Below are positions 18,889 through 27,229 of a stretch of DNA of 64,000 bases, in pieces. The notes below the pieces were generated by a model, which saw only the letters and a program-made list of their open reading frames with translations, ran no database searches and had not been told where the DNA came from. Positions within the stretch are counted from its first letter, which is position 1. Each line of letters starts with the position of its first letter. A program made the position numbers and the translations under genes. Where the stretch lies: positions 113,285-177,284 of the forward strand of contig NZ_PZYX01000007.1 in assembly GCF_003047285.1 (NCBI RefSeq), read 5' to 3'. Origin of the DNA: Nocardioides allogilvus. GTDB taxonomy: Bacteria; Actinomycetota; Actinomycetes; Propionibacteriales; Nocardioidaceae.

Positions 18889-20064
18889 ATGACGAACACA
18901 CCTCCCCCACCGCCGGCGGTCGAGCCCGAGGAGCACCAGGGCCCGCGCACCTCCCGCAACGAGGTCCTCGAGCTGGGCCGGCTGCGCCGTACCAGCGACG
19001 ACCGCCACATCGCGGGCGTCGCCGGCGGCCTGGCCCGCCACCTCGACATCGACCCGATCATCGTCCGCGTGGCGCTCGTGGTGCTGGTGTTCTTCGGCGG
19101 CTCCGGTCTCCTGCTGTACGGCGCCATGTGGCTGCTCGTGCCCGAGGAGGGCACGCCCGCCCAGCCGCTCGGCCTCGACGACCGCAACCGCAACATCGCC
19201 CTGGTCGGCACCGTCGTGCTGGCGACGATCGCCGCCGTCGGCGACTTCGCCGGCGCGTTCTGGTTCCCGTGGCCGGTGGTGATCATCGGGCTGCTCGTCG
19301 TCTGGTTCCTCAACCGCAAGGAGCACAGCGACCGGCAGCCGGCGAGCTATTCGACGACGATGCACGGCTGGGGTCCGCCCGCGGACCAGGCCGGCGAGGT
19401 CTCGGCGGCCCAGCAGGCGCCGTACCACCCCTATGCCGCCACGGCCTACATCCGGCCCCGCAACCCGCGCAAGAAGGGCCCGATCCTGTTCTGGTTCACC
19501 CTCGCGCTGATCGCGACCGGCATCGGCACGCTCGGGCTCATCGACGTCTCCGGCACCGCGGTGCCCGACCCGGCCTATCCCGCCCTGGCGATGACGCTCA
19601 CCGGCGCGATGCTGCTGCTCGGTGCCTTCTGGGGCCGGGCCGGCGGGCTCATCTTCATCGGCCTGGTCGCGGCCGCCGCCACCCTCGGCGCCACGGCGAG
19701 CAACAACTACGACAACGACCGCCTCGCCTACACCCCGACCTCCTCGGCCGAGGTCCGCGACTCCTACGACATGGGAGCCGGCGAGCTCACCGTCGACCTC
19801 TCCCAGGTGCGTGACATCGAGGGCCTCGACGGTCGCGAGCTGGAGATCGACGGCGGCATCGGCGACCTCGAGATCGTCATCCCCGACGGCATGGACGTCT
19901 CGGTCGACGCGTCGGCCGGGGTCGGCGAGCTGAACATCTTCGGGGAGCGGTCCGACGGGATCGACACCACGCAGCAGGGATTCGTCAACGGCGGCAACGA
20001 CGTGCCCGACATGCGCATCACCATCGACCTCGGCGTCGGCCAGGTCACCGTCCGCGAGCAGTGA
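18889..20064 (+). CDS. PspC-domain membrane protein with LiaF-like C-terminal domain
   Basis: A 391-aa membrane protein divergent from the PspC kinase. A Pro-rich N-terminus precedes a PspC domain (about 31-85: LRRTSDDRHIAGVAGGLAR ... LLYGAMWLLVPEEG). There are transmembrane helices near 100-145 and 205-270, then an extracytoplasmic or cytoplasmic beta-rich domain (about 290-391, AGELTVDLSQVRDIEGLDG ... ITIDLGVGQVTVREQ) of the DUF4097/LiaF-like type. It probably senses or damps envelope stress together with the kinase and regulator across the 144-bp shared promoter region. The last gene of this short operon follows 8 bp behind. Confidence 0.9.
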   Translation: MTNTPPPPPAVEPEEHQGPRTSRNEVLELGRLRRTSDDRHIAGVAGGLARHLDIDPIIVRVALVVLVFFGGSGLLLYGAMWLLVPEEGTPAQPLGLDDRNRNIALVGTVVLATIAAVGDFAGAFWFPWPVVIIGLLVVWFLNRKEHSDRQPASYSTTMHGWGPPADQAGEVSAAQQAPYHPYAATAYIRPRNPRKKGPILFWFTLALIATGIGTLGLIDVSGTAVPDPAYPALAMTLTGAMLLLGAFWGRAGGLIFIGLVAAAATLGATASNNYDNDRLAYTPTSSAEVRDSYDMGAGELTVDLSQVRDIEGLDGRELEIDGGIGDLEIVIPDGMDVSVDASAGVGELNIFGERSDGIDTTQQGFVNGGNDVPDMRITIDLGVGQVTVREQ

Positions 20065-20072
20065 GGTCAGCC

Positions 20073-20411
20073 ATGAGCAACTACCCCTACCCCCAGTCCT
20101 CCCACGAGGCAGACACCTCCGGACGCCACCCGGTCAGCGTCGGCCACCTCGTGATGGGCGTCGCCTTCCTCGGGCTGGCCACCATCTGGCTGCTGTTCCA
20201 GTCGGACACGATCGGCAACGACGACCTGCGCTGGTTCCTGCCGCTCCCCTGGCTCGCAGCCGGCCTGGCCGGGCTGCTGGCGGTGGCGCTCACCGGGCGT
20301 CGTGCGAAGCCAGATGTCGACGGCGGGTACGCCGAAGCGCCGGTCTACGCCGAGCCCGAGCCGATGTGGTCCGAGCCCGACGCGACCGGCGCCGGGGACG
20401 AGCAGGTCTAG
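20073..20411 (+). CDS. small two-helix membrane protein of the PspC locus
   Basis: A 112-aa protein with two transmembrane helices (SVGHLVMGVAFLGLATIWLLF and FLPLPWLAAGLAGLLAVALTG), a polar N-terminus (SNYPYPQSSHEAD) and an acidic C-tail (AEPEPMWSEPDATGAGDEQV). GAGG precedes the ATG, 8 nt after the PspC gene stop, so it is co-expressed with it. I do not recognise a specific family; position suggests an accessory component of the PspC envelope-stress system. Confidence 0.82.
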   Translation: MSNYPYPQSSHEADTSGRHPVSVGHLVMGVAFLGLATIWLLFQSDTIGNDDLRWFLPLPWLAAGLAGLLAVALTGRRAKPDVDGGYAEAPVYAEPEPMWSEPDATGAGDEQV

Positions 20412-20414
20412 CCC

Positions 20415-21503
20415 TCAGCCGAGCCAGTCGGCCAACGCGGCGGAGGCGATGTCGGGGTTGTCGGAGAACACTCCGTCGACCCCGGCATCGAGGAACGCCT
20501 GCGTCTCGGCGTACATGTCACCGGGCGCGTTGCGGTCGGTGCCGACGCGGAAGTTGGTCGCCATGAACTGGTTCTCGCGACGCAGCGTCCACACGTGCAC
20601 GACCAGGCCGGCCGCGTGGGCGTCGTCGACGAGGGCGGAGGGCGTCGTGGTGGCGCCACCGGTGCGCGGCAGCACGAGGTCCTTGTTGGCGCCGATGCCG
20701 TCGGCATAGGCGGCGATCGCCTCGATGCCGGCGGGGGTCAGCATCGAGGCATACGTGACGCCGGTGCCCGCTGCGACCTGGTCGTACGGCGCCCCGCTGG
20801 AGCTCACCAGCTGCGCGATGTCGACGTCGACGACCTGGTCGAGCTCGACCAGGTTGGCCACCTCGAAGGACTGGATGATCACCTCGTCCTCGGCGTCGTC
20901 GAGGTCGTGCGCCTGCAGGGCCGCGACCAGCGGCTCCTCGAGGGACAGCCCGATCGAGTCGAAGTAGGTCGGGTGCTTCGTCTCGGGGTAGACGCCCACG
21001 CCACGCTTGCGCGCCAGCTCGAGGACCTGGTCGAACGTGGGGACCTTGAGCTCGCCGTCGAAGGCGGTGTTGTCGGGACGCACCTGCGGCAGGCGCTCCT
21101 TGGCGTTGAGCGTCTTGAGCTCGGCGTAGGTGAAGTCCTCGGTGAACCAGCCCGTGACCGGGTCGCCGTCGATCACCTTCGTGGTCTGCCGGTCGGCGAA
21201 CTCCGGGCGGTCGGCGACATCGGTGGTGCCGGAGATCTCGTTCTCGTGGCGAGCCACCAGCACGCCGTCCCTGGTCGAGACCAGGTCGGGCTCGATGTAG
21301 GCGGCGCCCTGCTTGATGGCGAGCTTGTAGGCCGCCAGCGTGTGCTCGGGCCGGTAGCCCGAGGCACCGCGGTGACCGATCACGATCGGGGTGGCCTGCT
21401 CGCCGTCCGCGACCGCGGGTGCGGCTGCCTGGGCGGGCAGGCAGGTCAGGGTGGACAGGGTGAGTGCGGCCGCGACGGCGGCGACGGTCTTCCGGGTTGT
21501 CAT
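20415..21503 (-). CDS. secreted glycerophosphodiester phosphodiesterase
   Basis: A 362-aa GlpQ-type enzyme that hydrolyses deacylated phospholipids to sn-glycerol-3-phosphate and an alcohol. The signal peptide is MTTRKTVAAVAAALTLSTLTCLPAQAA. The GDPD TIM barrel starts with IVIGHRGASGYRPEHTLAAY (His 44, Arg 45) and has IEPDLVSTRDGVLVARHE with metal-ligand acids, VGVYPETKHPTYF, and DGVFSDNPD near the end. The extra segment ENQFMATNFRVGTDRNAPGD is typical of longer periplasmic GlpQ proteins. It stands beside a related gene in the same orientation; both probably arose by duplication. Confidence 0.95.
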   Translation of the reverse strand: MTTRKTVAAVAAALTLSTLTCLPAQAAAPAVADGEQATPIVIGHRGASGYRPEHTLAAYKLAIKQGAAYIEPDLVSTRDGVLVARHENEISGTTDVADRPEFADRQTTKVIDGDPVTGWFTEDFTYAELKTLNAKERLPQVRPDNTAFDGELKVPTFDQVLELARKRGVGVYPETKHPTYFDSIGLSLEEPLVAALQAHDLDDAEDEVIIQSFEVANLVELDQVVDVDIAQLVSSSGAPYDQVAAGTGVTYASMLTPAGIEAIAAYADGIGANKDLVLPRTGGATTTPSALVDDAHAAGLVVHVWTLRRENQFMATNFRVGTDRNAPGDMYAETQAFLDAGVDGVFSDNPDIASAALADWLG

Positions 21504-21555
21504 GGCCCCGACCCAACCGGGCTCAAGCAGCCGCCCTGCGAGGTCGGGATGAACG

Positions 21556-22572
21556 TCAGGTGTCGAGCTCGCGGGCAGCCGCGACGGCCAGCTCGGGGTG
21601 GTCGGTGATCACACCGTCGGCCCCCGCGTCGAGCAGCGCGCGGACCTCGCCGGCCATGTCGCCGTGCGCGTCGGGCGATTCACCGTGGCGCAGGTTGGTC
21701 GGCAGGAAGCGGTTCTCGGCGCGCACCGTCCAGACGTGGACCGTCAGCCACAGGCGGTGGGCGTCGCGCACCAGGCTCGACGGCTCGCCGATGGCGCCCC
21801 GCTCATCTCGGGGCAGCACCAGGCCCTTGTGCGGGCCGATGCCGTCGGCGTACTCATCGATGCGGGCGAGACCCTCGGGCGTGCACAGCGCGGCGTGCGA
21901 CTCCCCCACGTCGAGCAGCTGGATGATCGGCAGCTTCGTGCGCAGCGCCAGCCGGCGCAGGATGTCGGTCTCGAAGGACATCAGGCTGATCCGCGCCCAC
22001 GGCCGGTCGAGGTCGTGGCGGTGCAGCGCGGCCAGCAGCGGATCGTCGAGCGGCAGCCCGATCGAGTCGAAGTAGGCGGCATGCTTGAGCTCGATCATCA
22101 CCCCGACGCTGCGCCCGCGACGCATCGACTCGGCGTGCACCATGGCCAGGACCTCGGTGAGCGTGGCAATGCCCTCGGTGCCGTTGTGGGTCGCGTTGGC
22201 GGGCCTGGTCGCGGGCATGCGCTCGCGGGCGGTGAGGGCCTTGAGCTCGGCGAGCGTGAAGTCCTCGGTGAACCAGCCGGTGACCTTGTGCCCGTCGATG
22301 CAGCGTGTGTCGCGGCGGCTCGCGAACTCGAGGTGGTCGGTGACGTCGGTGGTGCCGCTCAGCTCCGACTCGTGCCGGGCGACCAGCACGCCGTCGCGGG
22401 TGCTGACGAGGTCGATCTCGATGTCGTCGACGCCCATCCGGATGGCGGTGCGGTAGGCCTCGAGCGTGTGCTCGGGCCGGTGCCCGCTGGCCCCGCGATG
22501 ACCCACGATCGCGGGCGTGACGACCAGGCTCGGGATGCGATCCCGAACTGGCACCTGCCAGGTCACGGTCAT
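21556..22572 (-). CDS. glycerophosphodiester phosphodiesterase, second tandem copy
   Basis: A 338-aa GDPD enzyme closely parallel to the downstream copy: TPAIVGHRGASGHRPEHTLEAY, IEIDLVSTRDGVLVARHESELSGTTDV, GVMIELKHAAYFDSIGLPL, and DGVITDHPELA. It keeps the GlpQ-type insertion (ENRFLPTNLRHGESPDAHGD). Unlike the neighbour it has no clear signal peptide, only MTVTWQVPVRDRIPSLVV, so it may be cytoplasmic. ATG 22572 is the first reasonable start; a GTG a few codons later is possible. A 52-bp gap separates it from the secreted copy, and the two are probably co-transcribed. Confidence 0.93.
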   Translation of the reverse strand: MTVTWQVPVRDRIPSLVVTPAIVGHRGASGHRPEHTLEAYRTAIRMGVDDIEIDLVSTRDGVLVARHESELSGTTDVTDHLEFASRRDTRCIDGHKVTGWFTEDFTLAELKALTARERMPATRPANATHNGTEGIATLTEVLAMVHAESMRRGRSVGVMIELKHAAYFDSIGLPLDDPLLAALHRHDLDRPWARISLMSFETDILRRLALRTKLPIIQLLDVGESHAALCTPEGLARIDEYADGIGPHKGLVLPRDERGAIGEPSSLVRDAHRLWLTVHVWTVRAENRFLPTNLRHGESPDAHGDMAGEVRALLDAGADGVITDHPELAVAAARELDT

Positions 22573-22689
22573 GGGGCCACGCTGGCCGCGAGGAGCGTCG
22601 TCACGACGACCGTGGAGTGAACGCGACATGAGGAGATCAGGGCGAAAAGCATTCGCCGCGACGGCCCCGCGCTCCGTACTCTCGGACGA

Positions 22690-24402
22690 GTGCGTCAGCT
22701 CCCCGTCCCCGACCCCGGCATCGCCGATCACCGCGGGCCCGGGAAGTTCCTGTGGTGGCTCGCCCGGCAGCAGCGGCGCACCCTCGCCGGCGGCATGACG
22801 TTCGGCATCATCTGGATGTCGTGCCAGGCCGTGATGCCCGCCGTGCTCGGCCGCGCGATCGACCGCGGCGTCGCCGACAAGGACCAGCGACAGCTCGTGC
22901 TCTGGGCCTGCGTGATGCTCGCGATCGGCCTCCTGCAGGCCGTCACCGGCATCATGCGGCACCGGTTCGCGGTGACCAACTGGCTGACCGCGTCCTACCG
23001 GATCGTGCAGCTCACGACCCGTCAGTCGGTGCGCCTCGGCGGCTCGCTGCCCCGCAAGGTCAGCACCGGTGAGGTGATCGCGATCGGCACCACCGACCTC
23101 GACCACATCGGCAACGTGATGGACGTGACCGCGCGCTTCGCCGGCGCCATCGTGTCCTTCCTCCTCGTCTCCGCGATCCTGCTGTCCACCTCGGTCCAGC
23201 TCGGCCTGGTCGTGCTGATCGGGGTGCCGCTGCTGATGCTGGTGATGGGCCCGATCCTCAAGCCGCTGCAGGCCCGCAGCGCCACCGAGCGGCAGATGCG
23301 CTCCGACCTGTCCAACACCGGCACCGACATCGTCGGCGGCCTGCGGGTGCTGCGCGGCATCGGCGGCGAGGGCGTGTTCCTCGCCCGCTACCGCCGCGAG
23401 TCGCAGGCCACCCGCACCGCCGCGGTCAACGTCGCCAAGCTGCAGTCGGTGCTCGACGCGCTCCAGGTCTTCCTGCCCGGCACCTTCGTGGTGCTCGTGG
23501 TCTGGCTCGGCGCCCGCTCGGCCGTCACCGGCGCGATCACCGCCGGCGAGCTGGTCGCGTTCTACGGCTACTCCGCGTTCCTGATGCTGCCGCTGCGTAC
23601 GGCGACGGAGTTCGCCAACAAGCTGATCCGCGGCCGGGTCGCGGCGTCGCGCGTGTGCCGGGTGCTGGCACTGGAGCCGGACGTGGTCGAGCCGTCGTCC
23701 CCCGTCGCTCCCCCGCCTCCGGGCTCGGAGCTGGTCGACCTTCGCTCCGGCCTGCACGTCCGGGCCGGCATCATCACCGCGATCGTCAGCGACCAGCCCG
23801 ACGACTCGGCGCTGCTCGCCGACCGGCTGGGGCTGTGCGCGGCCGAGCAGGACGACGACGTGTCGCTCGGTGGCATCGCGCTGACGTCGCTGCGCCACGC
23901 GGACGTCCGCGAGCGGGTCATGGTCTCCGACACCGGTGCCGCCCTCTTTGCGGGGCGCCTCGCCGACCGCATCGACGAGCGCGGCAGCGGCGACGTCGAG
24001 AAGGCCCTGTTCACCGCCTCCGCCGAGGACATCCTCGAGGCGCTCCCCGACGGGCTCGAGTCCGTCGTCACCGAGAAGGGGCGCTCCTTCTCCGGCGGCC
24101 AGCGCCAGCGCCTGGTGCTGGCCCGCGCGCTCGCGGCCGACCCCGAGATCCTGGTGCTGGTCGAGCCGACCAGCGCCGTCGACGCCCACACAGAGGCGCG
24201 GATCGCGGCCCGGCTGCGGGCACACCGAGCGGGTCGCACCACGGTCGTCACGACGGTGAGCCCGCTCCTGCTGGACGCCGTCGACGAGGTGGCGTTCCTG
24301 GTCGACGGGCGGGTCGCCGCGGTCGGCACCCACGCGTCGTTGCTGGCCGACGTGGCGGCGTACCGCACCGTCGTCGTGCGGGACGTGGAGGCAGCGGTAT
24401 GA
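22690..24402 (+). CDS. ABC exporter half-transporter with degenerate nucleotide site
   Basis: A 570-aa fused membrane/ATPase subunit. Six transmembrane helices occupy residues about 20-310 (GGMTFGIIWMSCQAVMPAVLG and onward). In the ATPase domain the Walker A is lost: AIVSDQPDDSALLADRLG (about 364-381) replaces GxxGxGKST. The signature SFSGGQRQRLVLARAL (about 466-480) is intact; Walker B reads LVLVEPTSAVD with Val for Asp, and the switch His is replaced (TTVSPLLL). It therefore supplies only the signature half of the working ATP site with the next gene's product. GTG 22690 has no ribosome binding site but lies 7 nt behind TACTCT, suggesting a leaderless mRNA. Confidence 0.92.
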   Translation: MRQLPVPDPGIADHRGPGKFLWWLARQQRRTLAGGMTFGIIWMSCQAVMPAVLGRAIDRGVADKDQRQLVLWACVMLAIGLLQAVTGIMRHRFAVTNWLTASYRIVQLTTRQSVRLGGSLPRKVSTGEVIAIGTTDLDHIGNVMDVTARFAGAIVSFLLVSAILLSTSVQLGLVVLIGVPLLMLVMGPILKPLQARSATERQMRSDLSNTGTDIVGGLRVLRGIGGEGVFLARYRRESQATRTAAVNVAKLQSVLDALQVFLPGTFVVLVVWLGARSAVTGAITAGELVAFYGYSAFLMLPLRTATEFANKLIRGRVAASRVCRVLALEPDVVEPSSPVAPPPPGSELVDLRSGLHVRAGIITAIVSDQPDDSALLADRLGLCAAEQDDDVSLGGIALTSLRHADVRERVMVSDTGAALFAGRLADRIDERGSGDVEKALFTASAEDILEALPDGLESVVTEKGRSFSGGQRQRLVLARALAADPEILVLVEPTSAVDAHTEARIAARLRAHRAGRTTVVTTVSPLLLDAVDEVAFLVDGRVAAVGTHASLLADVAAYRTVVVRDVEAAV

Positions 24403-26147
24403 GTGTCACGACCCGACTTCCGATCGCCGACGGTCGCGCCGTACGCCGCTATGTCGGCCAGGTCGCGCACCGGCACCCCCGCCTCCTGTGGACCGCTCTC
24501 GGGCTGCACGTGCTCGCCGCGCTGACCGCGCTGGCCGCCCCCCGCCTGCTCGGCGAGCTCGTCGAGTCGGTGGAGGAGGGCACGACCCGGTCGCACGTCG
24601 ACGAGATCGTCATCTGGCTGGCGATCTTCCTGGTGCTGCAGTCGGTGCTCACCCGGTTCGCGCGCTACCGCTCGCAGGTGATGGGCGAGCTGGTGCTCGC
24701 CGAGCTCCGCGAGGACTTCGTCGCCAACACCCTCGCGCTGCCCGTCGGCACCGTCGAGGCCGCCGGCTCCGGCGACCTGCTGACCCGCACCGGCTCCGAC
24801 ATCGACCGGCTGGGCTGGTCGGTGCGCTGGGCCCTGCCCGAGTGGACGATCGCGGTCGTCTCGGCGGTGCTGACCTTCGCCGCCGCGCTCAGCGTCGGCT
24901 GGTGGGTGGCCCTGCCGTGCCTGCTCGCGCTGCTGCCGCTGGTGATCGGCCTGCGGTGGTACCTCGCCCGCGCGAAGGACGGCTACCTCGCCGAGACCGC
25001 GTCCTACTCGCAGATCACCACGACGCTCTCCGAGACCGTCGAGGGCTCGCGCACGGTGGAGGCCCTCGGACTGGGCGCCAAGCGCGTCGACATGTGCGAC
25101 CGGGACTGTGCCGACTCGTTCACGGCCGAGAAGTACACCCTGCACCTGCGGACCGTGTTCTTCCCGAGCATGGAGCTCAGCTATCTCCTGCCCGTGGTCG
25201 GCACGCTGCTCTTCGGCGGCTACCTCTACACCCAGGGCTCGGTGTCGCTGGCCGAGGTCACGACGGCGACGCTCTACGTGCAGATGCTCATCGATCCGGT
25301 CGACCGGATCGTGTCCATCCTCGACGAGCTCCAGCTCGGTGCCGCCGCGCTCGCGCGGCTGCTCGGCGTGGCCCAGGTGCCCGACGACCGCTCGGTCTCC
25401 GGGCGCGTCCCGTCGTCCGAGAAGCTCGACGCCCAGAACGTCCGGTTCGCGTACGTCGAGGGGCGCGACGTGCTCCACGGCGTCGACCTCGACGTCGGGA
25501 TCGGCGAGCGGATCGCCATGGTCGGTCCGTCAGGTGCGGGCAAGTCGACCCTCGGGCGGCTGCTGGCGGGGATCCACCCGCCGCGGTCCGGCTCGGTCAC
25601 CGTCGGTGACGTGGGGCTCGTCGAGCTGCCGCTCGGCGAGCTGCGCGGTCACGTCGCGCTCGTCACCCAGGAGCACCACGTCTTCGTCGGCACACTCCGC
25701 GAGAACCTCGTCCTCGCCCGGCCCGGCGCCTCCGACGAGGAGGTGCACGCCGCCCTCTCGGCGGTCGACGCAGCGGAGTGGGTGGCTGCCCTACCGGCCG
25801 GTCTGGACACCGTCATCGGCTCCGGCGGGCGGGCCGTCACCGCCGCGCACGCCCAACAGATCGCGCTGGCGCGGCTCGTGCTCGCCGACCCCCACACGCT
25901 GGTCCTCGACGAGGCGACCTCGCTCATCGACCCTCGAGCAGCCCGGCACCTCGAGCGCTCGCTCGCCGCCGTACTCGAAGGACGGACCGTGATCGCGATC
26001 GCGCACCGGCTCTTCTCCGCGCACGACGCCGACCGCGTCGCGGTGTGCGAGGACGGGCGGATCAGCGAGTTCGGGTCGCACGACGAGCTGGTCGCCGCGG
26101 GTGGTTCGTACGCCGCGCTGTGGGACTCCTGGCACGGGAAGTCGTGA
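24399..26147 (+). CDS. ABC exporter half-transporter, catalytic partner
   Basis: A 582-aa fused membrane/ATPase subunit that pairs with the previous protein; ATG 24399 overlaps its stop (ATGA). The membrane domain is residues about 25-310. In the ATPase domain Walker A is intact (MVGPSGAGKST, about 375-383), as are Walker B (LVLDEATSLID) and the switch His (IAIAHRLFS), but the signature loop is degenerate: GGRAVTAAHAQQIALARL (about 476-493) in place of LSGGQ. The dimer would thus have one competent ATP site. Heterodimeric exporters of this type carry drugs, lipids or peptides; the substrate is unknown. Confidence 0.93.
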   Translation: MSVTTRLPIADGRAVRRYVGQVAHRHPRLLWTALGLHVLAALTALAAPRLLGELVESVEEGTTRSHVDEIVIWLAIFLVLQSVLTRFARYRSQVMGELVLAELREDFVANTLALPVGTVEAAGSGDLLTRTGSDIDRLGWSVRWALPEWTIAVVSAVLTFAAALSVGWWVALPCLLALLPLVIGLRWYLARAKDGYLAETASYSQITTTLSETVEGSRTVEALGLGAKRVDMCDRDCADSFTAEKYTLHLRTVFFPSMELSYLLPVVGTLLFGGYLYTQGSVSLAEVTTATLYVQMLIDPVDRIVSILDELQLGAAALARLLGVAQVPDDRSVSGRVPSSEKLDAQNVRFAYVEGRDVLHGVDLDVGIGERIAMVGPSGAGKSTLGRLLAGIHPPRSGSVTVGDVGLVELPLGELRGHVALVTQEHHVFVGTLRENLVLARPGASDEEVHAALSAVDAAEWVAALPAGLDTVIGSGGRAVTAAHAQQIALARLVLADPHTLVLDEATSLIDPRAARHLERSLAAVLEGRTVIAIAHRLFSAHDADRVAVCEDGRISEFGSHDELVAAGGSYAALWDSWHGKS

Positions 26148-26152
26148 CCCTG

Positions 26153-26182
26153 TTGCGATTGTGACAGTAATGGTGTCACAGT
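26153..26182 (+). promoter_or_regulatory. leaderless promoter with palindromic operator before LLM oxidoreductase operon
   Basis: TGTGACA (26160-26166) and TGTCACA (26174-26180) form a 7-bp inverted repeat with a 7-nt spacer. It overlaps a plausible promoter: TTGCGA (26153-26158), 18 nt, CACAGT (26177-26182), then 6 nt to the ATG at 26189. There is no Shine-Dalgarno sequence, so translation is probably leaderless. The dyad is placed to block RNA polymerase and suggests a TetR-like or similar repressor; no regulator gene is adjacent. Confidence 0.6.
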
Positions 26183-26188
26183 TGGCGC

Positions 26189-27229
26189 ATGAAGCTCTCC
26201 ATGCCGCTGATGTATGCCGGCAACCCTCGCGAGGCCGCCGACCAGGTGACGCAGCTGGAGCAGGCCGGCCTCGACACCGTGTGGGTCGCGGAGGCCTACG
26301 GCTTCGACGCGCCGACGCTGATGGGCTACCTCGCGGCGAGGACCGAGACGATCGAGATCGGCTCGGCGATCCTCAACGTCTACTCCCGCACCGCCGGCGC
26401 GCTGCTGCAGACCGCGGCCGGTCTCGACAACGTCTCCGGCGGTCGCGCGATCCTCGGGCTCGGTGCCAGCGGGCCGCAGGTGATCGAGGGCTTCCACGGC
26501 GTGCCCTACTCCAAGCCGCTGGCCCGCACCGCCGAGGTCATCGACATCGTGCGCCGCGGCCTCAAGCGCGAACGGCTCGAGAACGACGGCCTGATCAAGC
26601 TGCCGCTGACCAAGGCGGACGGCGCGGTGACCGGGCTCGGCAAGGCGCTGAAGATCCTCACCCACCCCGAGCGCGACTCGATCCCGATCTACATCGCCGC
26701 GCTGGGCGAGAAGTCGGTCGAGCAGACCGCCGAGATCGCCGACGGCTGGATCCCGATGCTCTTCCACCCCGAGAAGGCCCACCTCGTCTGGGGTGACGCC
26801 CTTGCGGCCGGCGCCGCGAAGCGCTCGGCCGACCTCGGCCCGCTCCAGGTCAACGCCGGCGGCATGCTCGCGATCGGCGAGGGCCCGGAGACGAAGGCGC
26901 TGCTCGACTTCGCGCGCCCCCTCTACGCGTTGTACGTCGGCGGCATGGGCGCGAAGGGCAAGAACTTCTACAACGACGTCGCCTGCGCCTACGGCTACGA
27001 GAAGGAGGCCACCGAGATCCAGGACCTCTACCTCTCCGGCAAGAAGAAGGAGGCCGAGGCGCTGGTGCCGCTCGAGTGGCTGGAGGCCGCCAACCTCGTC
27101 GGCCCCGCGTCCTACGTCCGCGAGCGGATCGAGGCGTTCAAGGAGTCCGGGGTCACCAACCTGTCGCTCACCCCGGTGACCGACGACCCGGCGGCGGCGA
27201 TTGCGCAGGTGAAGGAGTGGGTCTCCTGA
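26189..27229 (+). CDS. LLM-class F420-dependent oxidoreductase
   Basis: A 346-aa luciferase-like monooxygenase-fold protein of the F420-dependent group: MKLSMPLMYAGNPREAADQV, LEQAGLDTVWVAEAYGFDAP, SAILNVYSRTAGALLQTAAGLDNVSGGRAILGLGASGPQVIEGFHGVP, and EIADGWIPMLFHPEK. The presence of fbiC in this window supports use of F420. It is the first gene of a three-gene operon with an MpaB-like oxygenase and an acyl-CoA dehydrogenase, suggesting oxidation of a hydrophobic carboxylic or alcohol substrate. The substrate cannot be specified. Confidence 0.92.
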   Translation: MKLSMPLMYAGNPREAADQVTQLEQAGLDTVWVAEAYGFDAPTLMGYLAARTETIEIGSAILNVYSRTAGALLQTAAGLDNVSGGRAILGLGASGPQVIEGFHGVPYSKPLARTAEVIDIVRRGLKRERLENDGLIKLPLTKADGAVTGLGKALKILTHPERDSIPIYIAALGEKSVEQTAEIADGWIPMLFHPEKAHLVWGDALAAGAAKRSADLGPLQVNAGGMLAIGEGPETKALLDFARPLYALYVGGMGAKGKNFYNDVACAYGYEKEATEIQDLYLSGKKKEAEALVPLEWLEAANLVGPASYVRERIEAFKESGVTNLSLTPVTDDPAAAIAQVKEWVS

